This document shows, one piece after another, positions 1 through 5,286 of a stretch of DNA of 12,108 nt. Each line of letters starts with the position of its first letter. The stretch's first letter is position 1. The DNA comes from JBPOIS01 sp052034295 (lineage in GTDB: Bacteria > Pseudomonadota > Gammaproteobacteria > Pseudomonadales > Moraxellaceae): NCBI GenBank assembly GCA_052034295.1, contig JBPOIS010000163.1, forward strand, positions 1 through 12,108, given 5' to 3'. A program made the position numbers and the translations under genes. The notes beneath the pieces were generated by a model, which saw only the letters and a program-made list of their open reading frames with translations, did no database searches and was not told where the DNA came from.

Positions 1-917
1 GACTGCCGCACCAGCAAAAACGCCACCAGCTCCCGCAGCAGCGTGGCGGGCTGCCCCGTGTGTTGCTCCAGCGCCGTCAGCGCCTCCAGTGCCTGCCCGT
101 GCAAAGCGACCGCCCGCTGGCGCGCGCCCTCCAGCCCCAACAGCGCCGGATAAGTGGATTTTTGCAGTTTTTCATCCGAACCAGCAGGCTTGCCGAGCTG
201 CTCGGTGCTGGCGGTCACATCCAGAATGTCGTCCTGCACCTGAAAGGCCAGCCCCAGCGCCTGGGCAAACTGCGACAACAGCCGCTGCGCCACCGACGCC
301 AGCCCCTGCCCGGCGGCCCGCGCCCCCATCAGCACGGCGGCCTCAATCAGGGCACCGGTCTTGTGGCGGTGAATCTGCGCCAAAGCCCATTCATCCACCC
401 GCTGGCCTTCCGCCTGCAAATCCAGCACCTGCCCGGCCACCATCTGGCTGGCACGCTGGCTGAGCAAATACACCTGATCGCGCTGCACCGCCCAATCCTC
501 TGCGCCTTCAGCCCCCACAGGCTGGCCCGACAGCGGATACACCCCAGTGAGCACTTCAAAGGCCAGCGACTGCAGCACATCGGCCGCCAGCAGGGCGGTG
601 GCCTCCCCATACACAACATGGCAGGTGGGCTGCCCGCGCCGCAGGGCATCATCATCCATGCACGGCAGGTCGTCGTGCACCAGCGAATAGCAATGGATCA
701 GCTCGACCGCCATGGCCGCACGGCGGCCTGCTGCATCCACGGCCCCGGCCCCACAGGCGAGCTGGGTGGCATACACCAGCGCCGGGCGGACGCGCTTGCC
801 GCCCAGCAGGACTGCATGACGCACCGCCCCCTGCAGGGGCTCGGGCAGCGCCACCCCCGCCAACAGTTGCTCCAGATCAGCCTCAATGCCCTGTCGGGCC
901 TGCGTCAGGCTCTGCAT
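1..917 (-). CDS. ispA: Farnesyl diphosphate synthase (3' end just outside window)
   Basis: Cytosolic class of polyprenyl synthase that condenses DMAPP/GPP with IPP to make farnesyl diphosphate, the precursor of undecaprenyl phosphate and quinone side chains. 305 residues are visible. The first Asp-rich motif DDLPCMDDD is at residues 82-90 and the second, DDILD, at 229-233. Also present are LLGGKRVRP (37-45), LRRGQPTCH (92-100), HRHKTGALI (183-191) and KSTYPALLG (253-261), all hallmarks of the bacterial IspA family. The family is about 295-300 residues long and ends near LVAFLLVRQ, so probably only one or a few residues and the stop are missing. The ATG at 917 is chosen because no ATG lies in frame just upstream; GTG codons at 923 and 929 are alternatives. 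Position 86 is Cys where E. coli has Ala. The gene is divergent from the hydrolase at 1115. Confidence 0.95.
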   Translation of the reverse strand, partial: MQSLTQARQGIEADLEQLLAGVALPEPLQGAVRHAVLLGGKRVRPALVYATQLACGAGAVDAAGRRAAMAVELIHCYSLVHDDLPCMDDDALRRGQPTCHVVYGEATALLAADVLQSLAFEVLTGVYPLSGQPVGAEGAEDWAVQRDQVYLLSQRASQMVAGQVLDLQAEGQRVDEWALAQIHRHKTGALIEAAVLMGARAAGQGLASVAQRLLSQFAQALGLAFQVQDDILDVTASTEQLGKPAGSDEKLQKSTYPALLGLEGARQRAVALHGQALEALTALEQHTGQPATLLRELVAFLLVRQ

Positions 918-1016
918 CGCCACACCCACTGAAAAACATCGGCTGATTGTGCCGCGTTGGCGATGGCAATGCAGCGTTTTTTTGCAGTTCTGCCGCACCG
1001 GGCCGCAGGTTTTTGG

Positions 1017-1033
1017 GGCCAGAACGTCTGGCC
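1017..1033. repeat. Perfect inverted repeat, possible operator
   Basis: GGCCAGA-ACG-TCTGGCC is a perfect 7-bp inverted repeat with a 3-base centre in the 197-nt gap between the divergent ispA and hydrolase genes. The direct repeat GCCGCAGG occurs on both sides, at 1002-1009 and 1039-1046. Neither strand has a T-run after the repeat, so it is not a typical intrinsic terminator. A protein-binding site or a hairpin in a leader transcript are both possible; the binding factor is unknown. Confidence 0.4.
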
Positions 1034-1076
1034 TGCGTGCCGCAGGGCCTGGGCATCACCCATCCGGGTTTTGTCC

Positions 1077-1085
1077 TGCTATGCT
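1077..1085 (+). promoter_or_regulatory. Candidate extended -10 for the hydrolase gene
   Basis: TGCTATGCT fits an extended -10 (TGn plus TATGCT, 4 of 6 to TATAAT) and would place transcription start about 20-25 nt before the ATG at 1115. No good -35 is present at normal spacing, so this is a weak call by eye. Confidence 0.25.
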
Positions 1086-1114
1086 GCCCGGATGGATCGT
1101 GTGGAAAACAAATC

Positions 1115-1966
1115 ATGAACGGGCCGATTGTTTCCCGTGTGTGGGGGCTGGTGCTGCTGATCCCCGTGGTGGCCAGTGCCTGGCCCCTGGCCCGCCTGCC
1201 CCCGGCCCGGTCGGTGGCCTATGGGCCGGACCCCCGCCAGTGCATGGATGTGTACCCACCTCCCTCCCCTGACCTTGCCCCTGCGGTGAAAGCACCGATG
1301 CTGGTGCTGGTGCATGGCGGCGGCTGGCGCACTGGCGACAAGGACAGCCGGGCGGTGGTGGCCGCCAAACAGGCGCACTGGGGCCAGCAACAGGGCTGGC
1401 TGGTGGTGTCGGTCAATTACCGATTGTTGCCCGCCGCCACGGTGGCCCAACAGGCCGGCGATCTGGCCACGGCACTGGTGCAGATCCAGCAGCAGGCCCC
1501 GCGCTGGGGCGGCGATCCCCAGCGACTGGTGCTGATGGGACACTCTGCCGGGGCTCATCTGGTCACGCTGCTGGCCACGGCCCCCCAGTGGCTGCACCCG
1601 CAGCCCGCGCCGTGGCGGGCCACGGTGGCACTGGACAGTGCCGCCTATGATGTACCCAGTCTGATGCAGGGCCGTCACTTGCCCCTGTATGATCAGGCTT
1701 TTGGCACGCAGCCCATCCACTGGCCATCATTGTCCCCCCAGCAGCAGCTGCACCAGCCGCTGCGGCCCTTTCTGGCGGTGTGTTCGACCCAGCGCCCGGA
1801 CCAGCCCTGTGCGCAGGCGGCGGCCTTTGTTCAGGCGGCACGGCAATTCGGCAGTACGGCCACCCTGTTGCCCGTGGCCCTGTCACACCGGGCCATCAAT
1901 GCCGAACTGGGTCAGCCGGGTCCCTACACGGCAGCCGTGGACCAGTTTTTACAAACAATCCCATAA
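1115..1966 (+). CDS. Exported alpha/beta hydrolase (esterase-like, BD-FAE/HSL type)
   Basis: A 283-residue serine hydrolase of the alpha/beta fold. The oxyanion-hole motif HGGGW is at 67-71, followed by VSVNYRL (98-104). The GGDP element (132-135) precedes the nucleophile elbow GHSAG at 142-146 (Ser144). Asp229 in RPDQPC and His258 in SHRAIN are at the expected places for the rest of the triad. The N-terminus (Arg8, then a hydrophobic run to about residue 22 with an ASA-like end) looks like a signal peptide without a lipobox Cys, suggesting periplasmic or secreted action on a carboxyl ester; the substrate cannot be read from sequence. The ATG at 1115 is preferred over an in-frame start at 947 because it begins this signal and has a GGAA element 7-8 nt upstream; the extra 56 residues upstream look non-coding. 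Its stop codon lies inside the following terminator. It is the only plus-strand gene and is transcribed alone. Confidence 0.85.
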   Translation: MNGPIVSRVWGLVLLIPVVASAWPLARLPPARSVAYGPDPRQCMDVYPPPSPDLAPAVKAPMLVLVHGGGWRTGDKDSRAVVAAKQAHWGQQQGWLVVSVNYRLLPAATVAQQAGDLATALVQIQQQAPRWGGDPQRLVLMGHSAGAHLVTLLATAPQWLHPQPAPWRATVALDSAAYDVPSLMQGRHLPLYDQAFGTQPIHWPSLSPQQQLHQPLRPFLAVCSTQRPDQPCAQAAAFVQAARQFGSTATLLPVALSHRAINAELGQPGPYTAAVDQFLQTIP

Positions 1967-1996
1967 AAAAAGCGCCCCGGCTGGAGCGCTTTTTTT
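1965..1996. terminator. Bidirectional intrinsic terminator
   Basis: Seven A (1965-1971), GCGC (1972-1975), a 10-base centre, GCGC (1986-1989) and seven T (1990-1996) form a symmetrical stem that gives a T-tract on both strands; CC/GG inside the centre can lengthen the stem past a C-A mismatch. It sits exactly between the converging hydrolase (+) and rplS (-) genes and should end both transcripts. The last two bases of the hydrolase TAA stop are part of the A-tract. Confidence 0.85.
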
Positions 1997-2012
1997 GACA
2001 GACCGAGACCGC

Positions 2013-2405
2013 TTAGTCAGCAGCCTTCTGGGCTGCTGCGGGCTTGCGGGCGGCCAGCTTTTCGCGGATACGCGCGGACTTGCCGGTGCGGTCACGCAGG
2101 TAGTACAGCTTGGCACGGCGCACGTCACCACGGCGTTTCACGGTGATGCTGGCGACGATCGGGGAATGGGTCTGGAACACCCGCTCCACACCCACACCGC
2201 TGGACATCTTGCGCACGGTGAAGGCCGAGTTCAGGCCACGGTTTTTGATGGCGATGACCACACCTTCGAACGCCTGCAGACGCTCACGGTCACCTTCCTT
2301 CACTTTGACCTGCACCACCACGGTGTCACCGGGGGCAAATGCCGGCAGGTCGGTTTTCAGTTGCGACTGTTCTACAGCCTGAACCAGAGGATGCTTGCCA
2401 CTCAT
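2013..2405 (-). CDS. rplS: 50S ribosomal protein L19
   Basis: 130-residue L19, a large-subunit protein at the 30S-50S interface. The whole family signature is present: GDTVVVQVKVKEGDRERLQ, FEGVVIAIKNRGLNS, FTVRKMSSGVGVERVF and the basic KRRGDVRRAKLYYLRD near residues 90-105. The start at 2405 is fixed by the MSGKHPLVQ N-terminus, close to what I recall of the Acinetobacter protein, and by a GGAG element 8 nt upstream; the frame is open to 2477 but the extra residues are not L19-like. The C-terminus carries a short Ala/Lys tail (KPAAAQKAAD) beyond the usual end. It is the last gene of the rpsP operon, 126 nt after trmD, and is followed by the bidirectional terminator. Confidence 0.98.
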   Translation of the reverse strand: MSGKHPLVQAVEQSQLKTDLPAFAPGDTVVVQVKVKEGDRERLQAFEGVVIAIKNRGLNSAFTVRKMSSGVGVERVFQTHSPIVASITVKRRGDVRRAKLYYLRDRTGKSARIREKLAARKPAAAQKAAD

Positions 2406-2531
2406 GACAACAACTCCAAGCATGCCGCCACCGGGCTCTGGGCCTCGGGACAGCTGGGGACAGAGGCTCATGCGCATGTCACCCGTGACGTTTTACCCCT
2501 GAACCACGACACCGCGCCGGGTCAGGGACGT
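2406..2531 (-). promoter_or_regulatory. trmD-rplS intergenic leader with possible hairpins
   Basis: The 126 nt before rplS contain two inverted repeats: GTCAC-CC-GTGAC at 2478-2489 and GCCTC/GAGGC at 2442-2446 and 2463-2467, the second with a 16-nt loop. The ribosome-binding GGAG and ATG follow downstream in unpaired-looking sequence. No T-run follows either stem, so attenuation by an intrinsic terminator is not supported. The region could be an RNA leader that sets L19 output independently of TrmD; no match to a known L19 or other ribosomal leader family is recognised. Confidence 0.35.
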
Positions 2532-3371
2532 TTACGACTGTGCCGACGGATCGGCCACAGCAGAAGCCCGGTTTTGGGCATCGGCTTCTGAAGATGCCTG
2601 TTCGAGCCAGCGCCGTTGCTGCCGGCTCAACACAAATTGTGCCACCAGATCAGGGCGGCGCTGCTGCGTGCGCTGGTAACGCTGCACAAAGCGCCACTGG
2701 GCAATCGCGGCATGGTGGCCGCTGCGCAGCACTGCGGGCACTTCCTGCCCCTCGAACACCTCGGGGCGGGTGTAGTGCGGACAGTCCAGCAGGCCATCCA
2801 CAAAGGAATCCTGCTCAGCCGACTGGTCATCGCCCATCACCGCCGGAATCCGCCGGATCAGGCTGTCCATCATCACCATGGCAGGCAGCTCGCCGCCCGT
2901 CAGCACGTAATCACCGATCGACCATTCCTGATCGACGTAATGGGCCAAAAGGCGTTCATCCACGCCTTCATAGCGACCACACAGCAAAATCAGTGCATCA
3001 TGGGCCTGAAACCCAGCCACCGCCGCTTCACGGAAGGTCTGCCCCTGTGGGGACAGGTACACCACCAGCGGACGCTGACAGCCTGCGGCGACGGCCTGAC
3101 CCCGGGCGTGGCGGATGGCCCGGGCCAGCGGCTCGGCCATCATCACCATGCCGGGTCCCCCCCCAAACGGGCGGTCATCGATCCGGCGGTAATTGTCTTC
3201 GGTGAAATCACGCGGGTTGATGCACAGCAGGCTGGCCTGCTGACGGGCCAGGGCCCGGCCACAGACACCATGGTCACGCAACGCGGCAAACATCTCCGGA
3301 AACAGCGTGATCACTGCAAACCAGCGCAGGGCCGGTGCTGGACTGGCCGTGCCTGGCGATGCTTCAGTCAT
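2532..3371 (-). CDS. trmD: tRNA (guanine37-N1)-methyltransferase
   Basis: 279-residue SPOUT-fold enzyme that transfers a methyl group from S-adenosylmethionine to N1 of G37 next to the anticodon, preventing +1 frameshifting. Visible are FAVITLFPEMF (18-28), INPRDF (51-56), RPFGGGPGMVMM (67-78), the trefoil-knot AdoMet segments YLSPQGQ (105-111), LCGRYEGVDER (130-140) and WSIGDYVLTGGELP (150-163), and MMDSLIRRIP with Asp169 at the place of the catalytic Asp of the E. coli enzyme. The ATG at 3371 overlaps the rimM stop by 8 nt (ATGACTGA), which implies coupled translation. About 14 residues precede the usual N-terminus; no better in-frame ATG is seen. There is no strong Shine-Dalgarno, only AGGTG 13 nt upstream. 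The Ala/Ser-rich tail after about residue 258 is a small extension. Confidence 0.97.
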   Translation of the reverse strand: MTEASPGTASPAPALRWFAVITLFPEMFAALRDHGVCGRALARQQASLLCINPRDFTEDNYRRIDDRPFGGGPGMVMMAEPLARAIRHARGQAVAAGCQRPLVVYLSPQGQTFREAAVAGFQAHDALILLCGRYEGVDERLLAHYVDQEWSIGDYVLTGGELPAMVMMDSLIRRIPAVMGDDQSAEQDSFVDGLLDCPHYTRPEVFEGQEVPAVLRSGHHAAIAQWRFVQRYQRTQQRRPDLVAQFVLSRQQRRWLEQASSEADAQNRASAVADPSAQS

Positions 3372-3915
3372 CGGCCGCCCAGTTCACCTGCATGCAGCAT
3401 CCAGGCAGATCAATCTGCTCCACCACCGAGGCATGCCAGGGCAGCCAGCGTTCTTCCTGATCCACACTGCCTGCACACGGGGCCACCACAATCACATCGT
3501 TGGCGCCGGTTTCAAACAGTTCCTTCACCACCCCCAGCAGGGGGCGCTGGCCTGCGGCATCAGCCTGTCCAAACACCGACAGTCCCATCAGGTCAGACCA
3601 GTAGTATTCATCGGTCCCGGCGGCCGGCAGGATCGAGCGCGACACGAACAGCTCCACCCCGGTGAAACGCTCCGCCGCGCTGCGGTCTTCCACGCCCTGC
3701 AGCCGCACCACCAGCCCCTTGCCCTGGGTACGCCAGCGGCGCACCTGCACGGTTTGCCAGCCTGTGGCGGTGTTGATCCACCACGGCTGGTACTCAAACA
3801 GGTTGGTCATGGGGTCAGTGTCAGAATACACCCACAGCCAGCCCTGAATGCCGTAGGCAGCACGCAACTGACCGACCTTGATCAGGTCAGTGGGTGCAGC
3901 GGCGGGAAGGCTCAT
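3364..3915 (-). CDS. rimM: 16S rRNA processing protein RimM
   Basis: 183-residue ribosome maturation factor that binds S19 and helps assemble the 30S head. The N-terminal RimM domain begins IKVGQLRAAYGIQGW (12-26) and the C-terminal PRC-barrel domain includes YYWSDLMGLSVF (about 104-115), a GANDVIVV segment (about 137-144) and LPWHASVVEQIDL near the end. The length is typical of the family. The ATG at 3915 lies 24 nt after the rpsP stop. No recognisable Shine-Dalgarno lies in those 24 nt, in contrast to rpsP and rplS. The 3' end overlaps trmD. Confidence 0.96.
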   Translation of the reverse strand: MSLPAAAPTDLIKVGQLRAAYGIQGWLWVYSDTDPMTNLFEYQPWWINTATGWQTVQVRRWRTQGKGLVVRLQGVEDRSAAERFTGVELFVSRSILPAAGTDEYYWSDLMGLSVFGQADAAGQRPLLGVVKELFETGANDVIVVAPCAGSVDQEERWLPWHASVVEQIDLPGCCMQVNWAADD

Positions 3916-3939
3916 TCAGCAGCACACAGAACCGGGGAT

Positions 3940-4191
3940 TCAGACGGCAGCCTTGGCTGCGGCCTTGGCGAGTGCAGCCACGCGCTCGGAGGCCTGGGCA
4001 CCGGTTTGTACCCATTGGTTGTATTTGGCCAGATCCAGACGGAATTTTTCAGCCTGACCCTGTGCGGTCGGGTTGAAAAAACCGATCTGCTCGATGAAGC
4101 GGCCATCGCGACCATTGCGGCTGTCGGTCACGACGATTTGATAAAACGGACGCTTTTTGGCGCCACCACGGGCCAGACGAATAACGACCAT
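3940..4191 (-). CDS. rpsP: 30S ribosomal protein S16
   Basis: 83-residue S16, a primary assembly protein of the 30S body. The family start MVVIRLARGGAKKRPFYQIV, then VTDSRNGRDGRFIEQIGFFNP, then the LDLAKYNQWVQTGAQ segment and an Ala/Lys-rich end are all present. The ATG at 4191 gives this canonical N-terminus and has TAAGG with AAGG 8 nt upstream; the frame stays open upstream to 4437 but that part reads antisense to the pilin gene. It is the first gene of the operon with rimM, trmD and rplS. Confidence 0.98.
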   Translation of the reverse strand: MVVIRLARGGAKKRPFYQIVVTDSRNGRDGRFIEQIGFFNPTAQGQAEKFRLDLAKYNQWVQTGAQASERVAALAKAAAKAAV

Positions 4192-4251
4192 GCCAAACAC
4201 CTTATGATTCTTACGGATCCACCGCACACACCGCCCATCGGCATGGCCACA

Positions 4252-4268
4252 GACCCCTTTGAGGGGCC
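4252..4268 (-). repeat. Short hairpin at the 5' end of the rpsP leader
   Basis: Read on the minus strand, GGCCCC-TCAAA-GGGGTC forms a 6-bp stem with one G-U pair and a 5-nt loop. It begins 2 nt after the candidate -10 of rpsP, so the predicted transcription start would fall inside its first arm. No T-run follows, so it is not a terminator. Confidence 0.35.
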
Positions 4269-4270
4269 GC

Positions 4271-4276
4271 ATTCTA
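4271..4276 (-). promoter_or_regulatory. Candidate -10 of the rpsP operon promoter
   Basis: On the minus strand TAGAAT matches TATAAT at 5 of 6 bases and lies 80 nt before the rpsP ATG, in the 121-nt gap after the last pilin gene. It is followed at once by the GC-rich stretch GCGGCCCC, the kind of discriminator found at stringently controlled ribosomal promoters. The hexamer 17 nt upstream (TGGCTT) is a poor -35, so an activator or a longer spacer would be needed. Confidence 0.4.
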
Positions 4277-4312
4277 GCCTTTTTTTTGGCCAAAAGCCAG
4301 TCAGGGTGGCGG

Positions 4313-4780
4313 TTATTTTGTTGCCCAGATGGTGGTGGCCGAAGGGGTGCAGGCCGATGCAGACCCCTTGTCCCAGCAGCGCTGGCCCTGGTCGTTGAGC
4401 ACGACGATGCCGTTGTTGTCCTGACGCTTGCCGGCAATGGGTGTCGCCGTCAACACCCAGCCGTCCATGCCGCCATCGCCATTGCCATCCTGGGGTACCA
4501 GGGCGAGGGTATACAGGGCAGTGCCTGAAGCGGGAAAACTGGTACTGCCATAGATGTTGGCGTTGGTGAGCATGGAGGCGGTGAGTCCGCCATAGCCGTG
4601 GTTGGTGTTTTTCCAGGTTTCCAGCCGCTGGGCAATCTGGGTCATGGCGGCCTGCACGTCATTGCGGTTGCCGCGCTGGATCGACTCCACGTAGGTGGGA
4701 TAGGCAAACACCGCCAGCAGGCCAATGATCATCAGCACGATGGACAGTTCAAGAATGGTAAAGCCCTGCCCTGATTTCAT
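4313..4780 (-). CDS. pilE: Type IV PilE-type pilin (ComF-like), with acidic loop
   Basis: 155-residue prepilin. The leader MKSGQG is cleaved by PilD before Phe7; the mature protein has Glu5 (Glu11 of the precursor) and the hydrophobic helix FTILELSIVLMIIGLLAVF. The C-terminal region holds the GWVLTATP strand (107-114) and a Cys135-Cys144 pair (RCWDKGSASAC) expected to form the disulfide loop, ending PSATTIWATK. An unusual segment DGNGDGGMD (98-106) has DxNxDGxxD spacing, like an EF-hand-type calcium loop. The ATG at 4780 shares one base with the stop of the preceding pilin (TGATG) and has GGAG 10 nt upstream; a GTG at 4783 is the alternative. Last gene of the pilus operon. It resembles ComF of Acinetobacter ADP1 as I recall it; a minor rather than major pilin is inferred from context. 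Confidence 0.88.
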   Translation of the reverse strand: MKSGQGFTILELSIVLMIIGLLAVFAYPTYVESIQRGNRNDVQAAMTQIAQRLETWKNTNHGYGGLTASMLTNANIYGSTSFPASGTALYTLALVPQDGNGDGGMDGWVLTATPIAGKRQDNNGIVVLNDQGQRCWDKGSASACTPSATTIWATK

Positions 4781-5286
4781 CACCAGGTCTCTCCGGAGGT
4801 TCCACAGTTCTTGTTGGCGTAGTCCACACTGCCCACCGTCTGGCAGCGCAGCCCATAACTGGTCAGCACCACTTTATTGCCACTCTTGAGTACCTGGTGG
4901 CTGGGGTTGGGTTCGGCAATCAGCACCCAGCTTTGTCCCTTGGCGGTACCCGGCAGGGTGGAGGCCCAGTCACTGCCATCCAGCAGGGTCAGCTTGTAGC
5001 GGTAATCGGTCAGGGTACTGCCCTGGGGCAGGTAGATTTCCTTGTTGGCATTGCTGTAGCCCTGCAGCGGCACATAACCCTTGAAGGTAAAATTCTTGGA
5101 CTGAAACCGCTGCAGGTCCTCGGCCAGCCCCAGCATGCTGGAGCGGGCTTCATCGGCTGCACCACGCCGCACATACTGGGTGTAGCTGGGCAGGGCCATG
5201 GCCGCCAGTACTGCGATCATCGCCACCACCGTCATCATTTCGATCAGGGTAAAGCCTGCCTGATCCCTGCCTGCCTGAGTGATCAT
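4780..5286 (-). CDS. pilE: Type IV PilE-type minor pilin (ComE-like)
   Basis: 168-residue prepilin. The leader MITQAGRDQAG (11 residues) ends in Gly before Phe12; Glu5 of the mature protein is Glu16, followed by the helix MMTVVAMIAVLAAMALPSY. The body has a PilE-like DYRYKLTLLDG strand (94-104), a QSWVLIAEP strand (118-126) and the C-terminal Cys148-Cys161 pair typical of pilin D-regions. The start at 5286 overlaps the pilY1 stop by 4 nt (ATGA), so translation is probably coupled. In Pseudomonas-type clusters one pilE follows pilY1; two in tandem here match the Acinetobacter comE-comF order as I recall it. It likely acts in the tip or initiation complex of the pilus at the inner membrane and in the fibre. 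Confidence 0.88.
   Translation of the reverse strand: MITQAGRDQAGFTLIEMMTVVAMIAVLAAMALPSYTQYVRRGAADEARSSMLGLAEDLQRFQSKNFTFKGYVPLQGYSNANKEIYLPQGSTLTDYRYKLTLLDGSDWASTLPGTAKGQSWVLIAEPNPSHQVLKSGNKVVLTSYGLRCQTVGSVDYANKNCGTSGETW

Noticed and set aside
60..932. Long open plus-strand frame
   Set aside because: It is antisense to ispA, whose motifs are unmistakable; the product is low-complexity (Gln/His/Arg-rich) as expected for an antisense reading in GC-rich DNA.
947..1114. N-terminal extension of the hydrolase from 947
   Set aside because: The extra residues show no family similarity and would hide the signal peptide; the start at 1115 is better.
4278..4300. T-rich tract with TTTTGGCCAAAA-like palindrome as a terminator
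   Set aside because: On the minus strand the tract reads as A after the stem, not T, so it does not fit an intrinsic terminator for pilE; on the plus strand there is no gene to end.
2616..4398. Two long overlapping plus-strand frames of about 350 codons
   Set aside because: They lie opposite trmD, rimM and rpsP and show His/Gln-rich composition with no recognisable domain.
4192..4437. N-terminal extension of S16
   Set aside because: S16 starts with MVVIRLARGG; the upstream reading overlaps the pilin gene and its gap.
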